64,000 nt of DNA from Streptomyces spiralis (lineage in GTDB: Bacteria; Actinomycetota; Actinomycetes; Streptomycetales; Streptomycetaceae), in assembly GCF_014654675.1 (NCBI RefSeq), contig NZ_BNBC01000011.1:137322-201321 (forward strand), in the 5' to 3' direction. A program made the position numbers and the translations under genes. This document shows, one piece after another, positions 1 to 8,611 of this stretch. Below the pieces are notes generated by a model. It did no database searches. It was not told the origin of the DNA and worked only from the letters and a program-made list of their open reading frames with translations. Within the stretch, counting starts at the first letter, position 1; every line of letters begins with the position of its first letter.

Positions 1-1
1 C

Positions 2-1228
2 GGCCAGGCCTGCGGACTCGACATCGCGGCCCGCACCCGGCTGATCGCCGCGTCCCTGCTGATCGCGGGCGTCGCGACCGTCCTGCAGACCATCGGCGTC
101 AAGGGCCTCGTCGGCAACCGGCTGCCCTTCGTCAACGCCGCCTCCTCGGCCGGCATCGCCCCGATCCTCGCCATCGCAGAGACCAACGACAAGGGCCACC
201 AACTCCCCGCCATCTACGGCGCGGTGATGGTCGCCGGTGTCTTCTGCCTGGCCATCGGCCCGTTCTTCGGACGGCTGCTCAGATACTTCCCGCCGCTGGT
301 CACCGGAGTGGTGATCACGCTCATCGGGGTCACGCTGATGCCCGTACCCGTCGGCTGGGCGCAGGGCGGCGACAACACCGCCGCCGACTTCGGGTCCATG
401 AAGAACCTCGCGCTCGCCGCGTTCACCCTCGCCGTCATCCTGCTGATCCAGCGCTTCGGCAAGGGCTTCGTCAAGCAGGTCGCCCTGCTCTTCGGGCTGC
501 TCATCGGCACGTTGGCCGCCGTCCCGTTCGGCCTGGCCGACTTCAGCGGCATCAAATCCGCCCCGCTCGCCGCGCTGCCCACGCCGTTCGCCTTCGGCAC
601 CCCTGTCTTCCAGCCCGCGGCCATCCTGTCGCTGTGCATCGTGATGCTGGTGCTGATGACCGAGTCGTCCGCCGGCATGCTCGCCCTCGGCGAGATCTGC
701 GACCGCCGCGCCGACGCGAGGACCATCACCCGCGGTCTGCGCACCGACGGCATCGCCACCCTGCTCGGCCCCGTCTTCGGCGGCTTCCCCACCTCCGCCT
801 TCGCCCAGAACGTCGGCGTCGTCTCGCTGACCCGGGTGCGCAGCCGCTACGTCGTCGCCGTCGCCGGGGGCGCCCTGCTGGTCCTCGGCGCCTTCCCGGT
901 GCTGGGCGCGGTCGTCTCCCTGGTCCCCATGCCGGTCCTCGGCGGCGCGGGCATCGTGCTGTTCGGCTCGATCGCGGTCAGCGGCATCCGCACGCTCTCC
1001 GAGGCCGGGCTGGACGACAGCTCCAACATCATCCTGGTGGCCGTGGCGCTCGGTGCCGGCATCATCCCGCTGGCCGCGCCGACCTTCTACGCCGAGTTCC
1101 CGGCCTGGGCGCAGACCGTCCTCGGGTCCGGCATCAGCGCCGGCGCGCTCGTCGCGGTCCTGCTCAACCTGTTCTTCCACCATCTCGGCACCCGGAGCCG
1201 CACGGCTCCGGCACTCAAATCCTCCTAG
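2..1228 (+). CDS. NCS2-family purine/uracil permease, 5' end outside the window
   Basis: Polytopic inner-membrane nucleobase symporter. The frame is open from base 2, so the start lies upstream of the window. The visible 408 residues consist of successive hydrophobic spans and contain the nucleobase-ascorbate transporter signature as QNVGVVSLTR, the family pattern QNxGxxxxTR. It is closely similar to the second permease at 2925, which suggests a tandem duplication around the deaminase. The next gene starts 78 bases downstream and has its own ribosome site, so co-transcription is likely. In this purine-catabolic context xanthine, urate or 8-oxoguanine are the likely substrates; that is inference, since family members also carry uracil. 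Confidence 0.9.
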   Translation, partial: GQACGLDIAARTRLIAASLLIAGVATVLQTIGVKGLVGNRLPFVNAASSAGIAPILAIAETNDKGHQLPAIYGAVMVAGVFCLAIGPFFGRLLRYFPPLVTGVVITLIGVTLMPVPVGWAQGGDNTAADFGSMKNLALAAFTLAVILLIQRFGKGFVKQVALLFGLLIGTLAAVPFGLADFSGIKSAPLAALPTPFAFGTPVFQPAAILSLCIVMLVLMTESSAGMLALGEICDRRADARTITRGLRTDGIATLLGPVFGGFPTSAFAQNVGVVSLTRVRSRYVVAVAGGALLVLGAFPVLGAVVSLVPMPVLGGAGIVLFGSIAVSGIRTLSEAGLDDSSNIILVAVALGAGIIPLAAPTFYAEFPAWAQTVLGSGISAGALVAVLLNLFFHHLGTRSRTAPALKSS

Positions 1229-1306
1229 GGTCCTGCCGTGCCCTCCCCGTGGACACCCCGTCCCCCTTGTTCACGGGTCCGCCACCGAAAGACAAGAGGA
1301 AGCGCC

Positions 1307-2692
1307 ATGGCATCATCGGCAGCCCAGCGCATCGTCATCGAGAACTGCGCGATCGCGACCGTGGACGCGGACGACACCGAGTACGCCTCCGGGCACGTCG
1401 TCATCGCCGGCAACCGCATCGAGTCGGTCGGCGCCGGCCGGGCCCCCGCGGACCTGGAGAACGTCGTACGCCGTATCGACGCGAGCGGCCACCTGGCCAC
1501 GCCCGGTCTGGTCAACACCCACCACCACTTCTACCAGTGGATCACCCGGGGCCTGGCCACCGACCACAACCTGTTCAACTGGCTGGTGGCGCTGTACCCG
1601 ACGTGGGCGCGCATCGACGAGCAGATGTGCTACTCGGCGGCGCAGGGATCCCTCGGCATGATGGCCCGCGGCGGAGTCACCACCGCCATGGACCACCACT
1701 ACGTCCACCCGCGCGGCTCCGGCGACCTGTCCGGCGCGATCATCAGGGCCGCCTCCGAGATGGGCGTCCGGTTCACGCTGGCCCGCGGCTCGATGGACCG
1801 CAGCGAGAAGGACGGCGGCCTGCCGCCGGACTTCGCCGTCGAGACACTGGAGGGCGCGCTGGCCGCCACCGAGGAGACCGTCAGGAAGCACCACGACGCC
1901 TCCTTCGACGCCATGACCCAGGTGGCGGTGGCCCCCTGCTCCCCGTTCTCCGTCTCCACCGAACTGCTCCGCCAGGGCGCCGACCTGGCCCGCAGGCTCG
2001 GCGTACGGCTGCACACCCACGGCTCGGAGACCGTGGAGGAGGAGAAGTTCTGCCACGAGCTGTTCGGGATGGGCCCGACCGACTACTTCGAGTCCACGGG
2101 CTGGCTGGGCGAGGACGTGTGGATGGCGCACTGCGTCCACATGACCGACTCCGACATCGCGGCCTTCGCCCGCACGAGGACGGGTGTGGCCCACTGCCCG
2201 TCCTCCAACGCCCGCCTCGCGGCGGGCATCGCCCGGGTCCCCGACATGCTGAAGGCGGGCGTGCCGGTCGGCCTCGGCGTCGACGGCACCGCCTCCAACG
2301 AGTCCGGCGAACTCCACACCGAGCTGCGCAACGCGCTGCTCATCAACCGCCTGGGCCCGCACCGCGAGGCCGCCCTCACCGCGCGCCAGGCGCTGCGCCT
2401 GGGCACCTACGGCGGCGCCCAGGTCCTCGGCCGCGCCGAGCAGATCGGCTCCCTGGAGCCCGGCAAGCTCGCCGACCTGGTGCTGTGGAAGCTGGACACC
2501 CTCGCCCACGCCTCGATCGCCGACCCGGTGACCGCGCTGGTCTTCGGCGCGGCCGCCCCGGTCACGGCCTCCTTCGTGAACGGCCGGCAGATCGTCGAGG
2601 ACAACCGCCTGCTCACCGTGGACGAGGACGCGATCGCCCGCTCCACCCGCGAGGAGGCGCAGCGGCTCGCGCGGATCGCGGCGCAGGGCTGA
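1307..2692 (+). CDS. 8-oxoguanine deaminase-type amidohydrolase
   Basis: Cytosolic metal-dependent deaminase of the amidohydrolase superfamily, 461 residues. 8-oxoguanine deaminases convert 8-oxoguanine to urate. The metal site is visible as a His-His-His run at residues 72-74 (VNTHHHFYQ), LHTHGSE near 235, AHCVH near 275 and GVDGTASNESG near 324. The last is typical of the guanine and 8-oxoguanine deaminase branch. The ATG at 1307 follows an AAGAGGAAG ribosome site; an in-frame start at 1238 would overlap the upstream spacer and lacks one. It lies between two nucleobase permeases, which supports a purine substrate. Cytosine or other aminopurine deamination cannot be excluded from sequence alone. 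Confidence 0.82.
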   Translation: MASSAAQRIVIENCAIATVDADDTEYASGHVVIAGNRIESVGAGRAPADLENVVRRIDASGHLATPGLVNTHHHFYQWITRGLATDHNLFNWLVALYPTWARIDEQMCYSAAQGSLGMMARGGVTTAMDHHYVHPRGSGDLSGAIIRAASEMGVRFTLARGSMDRSEKDGGLPPDFAVETLEGALAATEETVRKHHDASFDAMTQVAVAPCSPFSVSTELLRQGADLARRLGVRLHTHGSETVEEEKFCHELFGMGPTDYFESTGWLGEDVWMAHCVHMTDSDIAAFARTRTGVAHCPSSNARLAAGIARVPDMLKAGVPVGLGVDGTASNESGELHTELRNALLINRLGPHREAALTARQALRLGTYGGAQVLGRAEQIGSLEPGKLADLVLWKLDTLAHASIADPVTALVFGAAAPVTASFVNGRQIVEDNRLLTVDEDAIARSTREEAQRLARIAAQG

Positions 2693-2706
2693 GCAGTCGA
2701 AGAGCT

Positions 2707-2763
2707 CCGGCCGGGAGGGACGGCTCCCGGCCGGTAGCCGTGGACCCGAGCGGGGTCCACGGC
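2707..2763 (+). terminator. Twin hairpin terminator after the deaminase
   Basis: Two back-to-back perfect 11-bp stems. The first has arms at 2707-2717 and 2724-2734 with a 6-base loop. The second has arms at 2737-2747 and 2753-2763 with a 5-base loop. There is no T-tract, as usual in Streptomyces. They separate the deaminase from the downstream permease. Confidence 0.7.
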
Positions 2764-2924
2764 AGCCGGATCCGGGGCGCGCGGGGACGCGCGCCCCGGA
2801 ACGGTCTCCGTTCGCCACCCCCCGCGGGCCCTTCCCAGGACCCGTCCCCGGTCCCGCACGACCACACGCACCACCTCCCTGACACCCACGTCGGCCGACG
2901 TGTTAACCGACCGGAGGAGCAGCC

Positions 2925-4355
2925 GTGGCCGCTCACCCCACATCCCGCGACGAGGCACGACCCCCAGCCGTGCCCCCCCACCCCGTCGACGAGAAGCTTC
3001 CCGCCCTGAAAATGGCGACCAGCGGCCTGCAGCACGTGGCCGCCATGTACGCGGGAGTGGTCGCCCCGCCCCTGATCGTCGGTGCGGCCGTAGGGCTGTC
3101 CGGCACCGAACTGACCTTCCTCACCGGCGCCTGCCTGTTCACCGCGGGCCTCGCCACCTTCCTGCAGACCCTCGGCATCTGGAAGATCGGCGCCCGGCTG
3201 CCCTTCGTCAACGGCGTCACCTTCGCCGGTGTCGCCCCGATGACGGCGATCGTCGCCTCCACCAAGGACAAGTCCGACGCCCTGCCGGTCATCTTCGGCG
3301 CGGTCATCGTCGCCGGCCTCCTCGGCTTCCTCGCGGCGCCGGTCTTCTGCAAGGCGGTCCGCTTCTTCCCGCCGGTCGTCACCGGATCCGTGATCACCCT
3401 GATCGGCGTCTCGCTGCTGCCGGTCTCCTTCGGCTGGGCCCAGGGGCCCAACCCCGCCGGGCACGACTACGGCTCGGCGAAATACCTCACCCTGGCCGGC
3501 ATCACCCTCCTCGTCGTGCTGCTGCTGCGCCGCTTCACCCAGGGCTTCGTCAAGCAGATCGCCGTCCTGATCGGCCTGGTCGCCGGCACGGTGATCGCGA
3601 TACCGTTCGGCGTCACGGACTTCACCCCGGTCACGGACGCCGACGTGGTCGGCTTCCCCACCCCGTTCCACTTCGGCGCACCTCAGTTCCAGATCGCCGC
3701 GATCCTGTCGATGTGCGTGGTGATGGTGGTCTCGATGACCGAGTCCACAGCCGACATGCTCGCCCTCGGCGAGATCGTCGAGCGTCCCGCCGGCGAGGAG
3801 ACGATCAAGGCGGGTCTGCGCGCCGACACCCTCGGCTCCGCCATCAGCCCGCTGTTCAACGGCTTCATGTGCAGTGCCTTCGCGCAGAACATCGGCCTGG
3901 TCGCCATGACCCGCATCCGCAGCCGCTTCGTGGTCGCCGTCGGCGGCGGCTTCCTGGTCCTGATGGGCCTGTGCCCGATGGCGGCCTCGCTGATCGCGGT
4001 CGTGCCGCGCCCGGTGCTCGGCGGCGCGGGCGTGGTCCTGTTCGGCTCGGTCGCCGCGAGCGGCATCCAGACCCTGGTCCGGGCCGGCCTCGACAAGGAC
4101 AACAACGTCCTGATCGTGGCCGTCTCGCTCGCCGTCGGCATCATCCCGATCACGGTGCCGGACTTCTACCACGCCTTCCCCGAGACGGCGCGGATCGTCC
4201 TCGACTCCGGCATCTCCACCGGCTGCGTCGTGGCGGTCCTGCTGAACCTGCTCTTCAACCACATCGGCAAGGGCCGCGACGCGGAGGACGTCACCCACCC
4301 GATGGAGGCGGGCCAGGAGATCGCGGAGTCGGCGCAGACGGCACCGGCACACTGA
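2925..4355 (+). CDS. NCS2-family purine/uracil permease
   Basis: Complete 476-residue inner-membrane symporter of the nucleobase-ascorbate family, with about 12-14 hydrophobic segments from residue 25 to 450. The signature reads QNIGLVAMTR, an exact match to QNxGxxxxTR. The GTG start is fixed by a strong GGAGGAG ribosome site seven bases upstream. It is a paralogue of the truncated permease at the window edge; having two copies around an 8-oxoguanine-type deaminase suggests uptake of different oxidised purines such as xanthine and urate. A 232-base spacer with twin hairpins lies upstream, so it probably has its own promoter. Confidence 0.92.
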   Translation: MAAHPTSRDEARPPAVPPHPVDEKLPALKMATSGLQHVAAMYAGVVAPPLIVGAAVGLSGTELTFLTGACLFTAGLATFLQTLGIWKIGARLPFVNGVTFAGVAPMTAIVASTKDKSDALPVIFGAVIVAGLLGFLAAPVFCKAVRFFPPVVTGSVITLIGVSLLPVSFGWAQGPNPAGHDYGSAKYLTLAGITLLVVLLLRRFTQGFVKQIAVLIGLVAGTVIAIPFGVTDFTPVTDADVVGFPTPFHFGAPQFQIAAILSMCVVMVVSMTESTADMLALGEIVERPAGEETIKAGLRADTLGSAISPLFNGFMCSAFAQNIGLVAMTRIRSRFVVAVGGGFLVLMGLCPMAASLIAVVPRPVLGGAGVVLFGSVAASGIQTLVRAGLDKDNNVLIVAVSLAVGIIPITVPDFYHAFPETARIVLDSGISTGCVVAVLLNLLFNHIGKGRDAEDVTHPMEAGQEIAESAQTAPAH

Positions 4356-4365
4356 CCCACCCGAC

Positions 4366-4408
4366 CGCCCCGGGGGTACGGCACCCGAGCCGCCGTACCC
4401 CCGGGGCG
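4366..4408. terminator. Bidirectional terminator between convergent genes
   Basis: Perfect 17-bp stem (arms 4366-4382 and 4392-4408) with a 9-base loop. It lies exactly between the convergent stops of the permease and the thioesterase, so it can serve both strands. Confidence 0.85.
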
Positions 4409-4430
4409 TGTTGCGAAGTGCCTGGGCGGG

Positions 4431-4853
4431 TCACAGGCCGAACAGCGCGGGATCCGTGGTGAGTTCCTTGAAGCGCTCCTGCGGGTCGGCGACCAGCCTG
4501 CGTGCCGTCAGGTCCATCAGCCCGCCGACCGCCGTGATCTCGGCCGCCACCGTGCCGTCGAGCTTGCGTATCGTCTGCTCGATCCGGAACGTCTTGCCCC
4601 CGCCCCACTCGAAGGCACAGGTCACGTCGACCTCGTCGCCCGCGAGCAGCTCCCGCCGGTAGCGGATGGTCGTCTCCAGCGCCACCGGGCCGATGCCCCT
4701 GGCGATGAGGCCCGCCTGGCTGATCCCGGCCGCCCGCAGCAGTGACCACCGGGCGTGCTCGGCGTAGTTGAGGTACACGGCCTGGTTGAGGTGGCCCTGC
4801 ACATCCGTCTCGTATCCGCGGACGGTCACCCGCACGGAAAACGGCTCGCTCAC
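4431..4853 (-). CDS. Hotdog-fold acyl-CoA thioesterase (4HBT family)
   Basis: Small cytosolic thioesterase-like protein of about 140 residues. The N-terminal half has the 4HBT pattern: YETDVQGHLNQAVYLNYAEHA, with the Asp-x-x-G-H-x-N-N/Q arrangement that forms the catalytic loop in 4-hydroxybenzoyl-CoA thioesterases, followed by a long helix and beta strands. The GTG at 4853 is preferred over an upstream ATG at 4880 because a GAAAGGGA ribosome site sits just before it and the conserved domain begins there. Substrate unknown. It precedes a strong shared terminator and probably forms its own transcript. Confidence 0.85.
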   Translation of the reverse strand: MSEPFSVRVTVRGYETDVQGHLNQAVYLNYAEHARWSLLRAAGISQAGLIARGIGPVALETTIRYRRELLAGDEVDVTCAFEWGGGKTFRIEQTIRKLDGTVAAEITAVGGLMDLTARRLVADPQERFKELTTDPALFGL

Positions 4854-4914
4854 TGCGTCCCTTTCTCGTCCCTCTCGCACAGCACACTCCGACCCGTCGA
4901 TCCTGGCACGGGCC

Positions 4915-5568
4915 TCACACCCGGCGCGGGGACGCCAGCAGATACCGCGTCCTGGTCCGCGGCTCGGTGTACTCCCCGGCCTGCCACCCGGCCCGCTCCA
5001 GCGTGGCCGCGAGGTCCCGCAGCGCCCCGGGATCCGGCGGCCCGTACACCGCGACCGCCTCCGGCTGCGGCGTCGCCCGCACCCGGTAGCCGTCGCCGCC
5101 GGGGCCGGCCGGAGGGTGCCCGGCCGCCTCCAGGGCGAGCGCCGCGGACCGCACCAGATGCGTACGCTCCCAGCCGCACGGCCGGTCGGTGGCCCCGTCC
5201 GGGTTGGTCATCCGGCGCAGCTCCAGCAGTCCCTGCCAGGCGCTGTACACCTCCCGCAGTCGCGAGGGGCCCTCGTACCCCGCCGTGTCCTCCTCGCCGC
5301 CGACGCGGGCGGCGAACACACCGCCGGGGGAGGGCACCCGCTCCGGCCCGGAGGCGGGACGGCCGGCAGCGTCCGCCTCCGGCCGCGCCTCCCGTATCCG
5401 ATGCCCCGCGGGCGTCAGGAAGTGGTCGTGCGGCGGACGCGGATGACGGAAGGCCAGGCCCCGCTCGACCAGGGCCGTCAGCTGGGCCTGGGTGCCCCTG
5501 ACCCGCCCGGTCACGGGGTCGGCGGCGTCGATGACCCGGCGCTGCGCGGCGGTCGGCGGTCGTGTCAC
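4915..5568 (-). CDS. Hypothetical protein, possible winged-helix N-terminus
   Basis: 217-residue soluble protein with no family I can name. Residues 1-50 (TAAQRRVIDAADPVTGRV, then a Leu-rich helix and a FLTPAGHRI segment) have the rhythm of a winged-helix DNA-binding domain in which the wing ends in an LTPxG motif. The C-terminal half is an alpha/beta stretch without known motifs. The GTG at 5568 has an excellent GGGAGGA ribosome site; the longer reading to 5658 adds only Arg/Gly-rich sequence. It runs in the same direction as its neighbours with spacers of 60-110 bases. Confidence 0.7.
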   Translation of the reverse strand: MTRPPTAAQRRVIDAADPVTGRVRGTQAQLTALVERGLAFRHPRPPHDHFLTPAGHRIREARPEADAAGRPASGPERVPSPGGVFAARVGGEEDTAGYEGPSRLREVYSAWQGLLELRRMTNPDGATDRPCGWERTHLVRSAALALEAAGHPPAGPGGDGYRVRATPQPEAVAVYGPPDPGALRDLAATLERAGWQAGEYTEPRTRTRYLLASPRRV

Positions 5569-5676
5569 GGCGTCCTCCCTCCCCGTCCTCCGACGGTTCC
5601 TCCACCGTCCTCCGAAGGCTCCTCCACCCGCTCGAAGCCTACGACCCGGGTCTGACAACCACCCCCGCGCCCGCCG

Positions 5677-6285
5677 TCACACGGACGGCTCGGCCGCCCG
5701 GAGGTTCCAGCCCGCGATCACCGGCCGGTCGTGCTCCGTGCCCAGGCGGCACACCGTGCCCGTGGCCAGCTGGAACAGCGCCCCCGCCGACGGCGGCAGC
5801 CCCAGCCGCCGCGCGGTGAGCACCCGCAGGAAGTGGCCGTGCGCGACCAGCAGCACGATCCCCTCGGTGTTGGCGAGCGCCGCGTCGACCTTCGCCAGCA
5901 TCCGGTCGGCCCGCTCCCCGACCTGCTCCACGCTCTCCCCGGGATGGTCCGGCGGTCCCGGCGCCACCCCGTCCCTGAACAGGAACCAGTCGGGCCGGGT
6001 CCGCTGGATCTCCGCGGTCGTGACGCCCTCGTACCCGCCGTAGTCCCACTCCCGCAGGTCCGCGTCCACCCGCGCGTCGTGCACCCCGATCAGCTCGGCC
6101 GTCTCCCGGGCCCGCTGCGACGGGCTGACGAACGCCGCGCCGATCCGATGCGAGCGGACGAGCGGCACCAGCCGCCGCGCCTCCTCACGGCCGTGCTCGG
6201 TCAGCGGCACGTCCGTCCACCCGGTGTGCCGCCCGGACCGCGACCACTCGGTCTCCCCGTGCCGGACGAGAAAGAGATCACCCAC
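5677..6285 (-). CDS. Histidine phosphatase superfamily protein
   Basis: 202-residue phosphoglycerate-mutase-like phosphatase. The catalytic RHGETEW motif is at residues 8-14, followed by GRHTGWTDVPLTEHG, which is typical of broad-specificity bacterial phosphatases. The second catalytic His lies in VAHGHFLRVL near residue 150. The start is GTG with a GGGAGGG ribosome site. It could act on a sugar phosphate, a nucleotide or a cobalamin precursor; the sequence does not distinguish these. Confidence 0.9.
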   Translation of the reverse strand: MGDLFLVRHGETEWSRSGRHTGWTDVPLTEHGREEARRLVPLVRSHRIGAAFVSPSQRARETAELIGVHDARVDADLREWDYGGYEGVTTAEIQRTRPDWFLFRDGVAPGPPDHPGESVEQVGERADRMLAKVDAALANTEGIVLLVAHGHFLRVLTARRLGLPPSAGALFQLATGTVCRLGTEHDRPVIAGWNLRAAEPSV

Positions 6286-6320
6286 GTCCGCCCTCCCTTC
6301 CTGTCAACGTCAGCACGGTG

Positions 6321-7484
6321 TCACAGGGCCGCGGCGGCCCGCAGGACGGACTGGGCCAGACGGCCGTTCTCGGGGGAGGCGCCCTCACCCGACGGGAAGG
6401 CGAAGCGGCGCCGGATGTAGGCGTACGCCACCCCGCTCGCCGGATCGGCGAAGCCGAGGGAGCCGGTGGCGCCGCTGTGCCCGAAGGAGTCCTCGCCGAG
6501 GAACGGATAGCGCTCGGCGAGGTACTCGAAGCCGAAGCCGAGGCCGAAGTGGTTCACCTGTTCGGTCACCAGGTCGGGGCCGGGGGTGTGCAGCCGGGCG
6601 AACTCGGCCACGGTCACCGGGGTGAGCAGGGCGGCCCCGCCGTCCACGGTGCTGATCGCGGCCGCGTACATGCCCGCGACGCCTCGCGCGTTGCCCACGC
6701 CGCCCGAGGAGGTGGGACCGAGCGCGCGTACGGCGCGGCTGTTGGCGAAGGCGACCAGGTCGGTCGGCGGCCGGTGCCCGCCGGCGTTGAAGGCGATGCC
6801 CCGGAGGCTGTCCGGCGCCGCCGCCCGCGCCACGAGCTGCTCCGCCTGCTCCGGCGTGGGCACCAGCGGCAGCACCTCGAGGCACCGCGGCTCCAGCTCC
6901 TCGGGGAGACCGATGTAGAAGTCTAGGCCGTACGGCACCCGAACGCGCTCCTCGTACAGCTCCGCGATCGACCGCCCGGTCACCCGCCGCACCACCTCGC
7001 CGGTGAGCGCGCCGATCACGAACGCGTGGTAACCGTACGCCGTCCCCGGCTCCCACCACGGTTTCTGCCCGGCCAGCCGCGCCGCCATCGCCCGGTCGTC
7101 GGCGAGCTCCCCGGTGGTGAACCCGCCGTCCACGCCGACCAGCCCCGCCCGGTGCGAGAGCAGCTCGCGCAGCGTGAGCCGCTCCTTGCCCTGGGAGCCG
7201 AACTCGGGCCAGTAGTGGGCCACTTCACGGTCGAGTTCGAGCACCCCGTCCTGCACCAGCAGCGCCACGACCAGGTGCGCCGCCCCCTTGGTGATGGAGT
7301 ACACGCCGGTCAGCGAGTCCCCGTCGAGCCCTTCACCGGCCCACAGGTCCACCACCCGGCGCCCGTGGTGGTACGCCACGAGCTGCGCGCCGGGCTCGTG
7401 CGCCTCCCCGGCGAGGAACGCGGCGAACTCCTCGCGCACGCCCTCGAACCCTTTGGCCACCGTTCCCTGGACGTCGACCGCCAT
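6321..7484 (-). CDS. Serine hydrolase, class C beta-lactamase fold (family VIII esterase-like)
   Basis: 387 residues with the penicillin-binding/beta-lactamase fold. The nucleophile motif SxxK is S63-I-T-K66 (YSITKGAAH). The Tyr motif is YGYHAF near residue 150, and a HSGATGS element near 343 replaces the KTG triad. There is no signal peptide, so it is probably cytosolic. Such proteins (EstB/LipL types) usually hydrolyse esters rather than beta-lactams. The ATG is preceded by GGGGAAC. It stands alone, 35 bases downstream of the histidine phosphatase start. Confidence 0.88.
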   Translation of the reverse strand: MAVDVQGTVAKGFEGVREEFAAFLAGEAHEPGAQLVAYHHGRRVVDLWAGEGLDGDSLTGVYSITKGAAHLVVALLVQDGVLELDREVAHYWPEFGSQGKERLTLRELLSHRAGLVGVDGGFTTGELADDRAMAARLAGQKPWWEPGTAYGYHAFVIGALTGEVVRRVTGRSIAELYEERVRVPYGLDFYIGLPEELEPRCLEVLPLVPTPEQAEQLVARAAAPDSLRGIAFNAGGHRPPTDLVAFANSRAVRALGPTSSGGVGNARGVAGMYAAAISTVDGGAALLTPVTVAEFARLHTPGPDLVTEQVNHFGLGFGFEYLAERYPFLGEDSFGHSGATGSLGFADPASGVAYAYIRRRFAFPSGEGASPENGRLAQSVLRAAAAL

Positions 7485-7639
7485 GCGAGTTCCCCTGTTC
7501 GTTGATCATCCGCTGCGTCAGGCAACAGAGGCGCACGGCCGATCATTCCCACCGGCCGATCATTCCCGGCGGCCGCACGGACCGCTGTGCCTGAACACGG
7601 AGTTCCGGGAGCAGGCGGCCTCGCGTAACCTCACGGCCT

Positions 7640-8488
7640 GTGAAGATCGCACGCGTGATACGGCGCCGCCCACGGGACGTGGCCGCCTTGGAACGTCTCC
7701 TCGAGCTGTACAGGGACGGCGAGTACGAGGAGGCGGAGGCCGGGGCCAGGGCGATCGAGGCGCGAGCGGGGCGACTGCCCAAGCGGGCCTGGCGTCTGGC
7801 CGTCGGGTGGCACGCCAGGAGCCTGGCCACGGCAGCGGCCTGTGCGCAGGGACGCGGGACGCAGGTGCTGGCCGAACTCGAGTCCCTCACCGCGGAGCTG
7901 GAGGGGATGACCGGGGCCGGACGGGCGCTGCTGCTGATGGTCCGGAGCAACCGCATGCTGGTCCTCAACAGTCAGGGACGCTACGGCGAGGCGGAGACCG
8001 AGGGACTGGACATTCTGCGCGACCTGACGCGTATCAAGCATCTGACCTCCGTGTCGCACACCGAGTTGTGCGTGCTGGACAACCTGGTCGACGCCCTGTG
8101 CGGACAAGACCGTCACGAGGAGGCCGAGGCCGTCGCCCGGGGAAATCTGCCCCGGGCCGAGGGCGGTACGCTCGCCGCCCTGCACTGCGGCCTGGTGATC
8201 AGCCTGAACGGGCAGGGGCGGTACCAGGAGGCGCTCACGGAGGCGCGCCGGTTCGTCCCGCTCCGGGACCGGAGCCTGAGCGGGCGCCTGGGTATGGGCA
8301 CCGCGGTCGCCCTGCATGGTCTGGGACGCCGGAGCGAGGCGGAGGCGGCAGCCCGTGAGGCCCTGGAGGACTGCGAGCGCAGTCTGTACCCGGACCACCC
8401 CCGGATCCGGGAAGCCCGCGCGCTGCTGGCCCGCGTCACGGGCGACGACCCGCCGGCGCCGCCGCCCGAGGAGGCCGCGCGAGGCTGA
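7640..8488 (+). CDS. Tetratricopeptide-repeat protein
   Basis: 282-residue soluble all-helical protein built of TPR-like helical pairs (for example LLELYRDGEYEEAEAGARA, then NSQGRYGEAETEGLDIL and LNGQGRYQEALTEARRF). The spacing and the Gly-x-Tyr-x-Glu-Ala core are typical of TPRs. It is probably a protein-protein interaction scaffold; the partner is unknown. The GTG start lacks a clear ribosome site and a second GTG lies five codons in, so the start is uncertain. The C-terminal tail is Pro/Ala-rich (DDPPAPPPEEAA). Confidence 0.8.
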   Translation: MKIARVIRRRPRDVAALERLLELYRDGEYEEAEAGARAIEARAGRLPKRAWRLAVGWHARSLATAAACAQGRGTQVLAELESLTAELEGMTGAGRALLLMVRSNRMLVLNSQGRYGEAETEGLDILRDLTRIKHLTSVSHTELCVLDNLVDALCGQDRHEEAEAVARGNLPRAEGGTLAALHCGLVISLNGQGRYQEALTEARRFVPLRDRSLSGRLGMGTAVALHGLGRRSEAEAAAREALEDCERSLYPDHPRIREARALLARVTGDDPPAPPPEEAARG

Positions 8489-8521
8489 TCGGTCCAGGGC
8501 CGGCCGGCGGCCGGCGTGCAC

Positions 8522-8611
8522 CGCCTGCCGTCGGTACGCCTGCTGCCGGTACGCCTGCCGTCGGCCCGCCTGCCGCCGGTACGCCTGCCGTCGGCCCGTC
8601 TACTGCCGGTA
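8522..8611. repeat. Six tandem 15-bp units at the end of the aminotransferase gene
   Basis: Six consecutive 15-bp units of the type CGCCTGCCGTCGGTA, differing at only a few positions (8522, 8537, 8552, 8567, 8582, 8597). The last unit contains the TAG stop of the convergent aminotransferase gene (8600-8602) and its last codons. The repeats therefore form its 3' flank and the spacer to the TPR gene. Confidence 0.85.

Noticed and set aside
1313..2818. Long reverse-strand frame opposite the deaminase gene
   Set aside because: Gly/Arg/Val-rich mirror of a real gene with strong motifs on the other strand.
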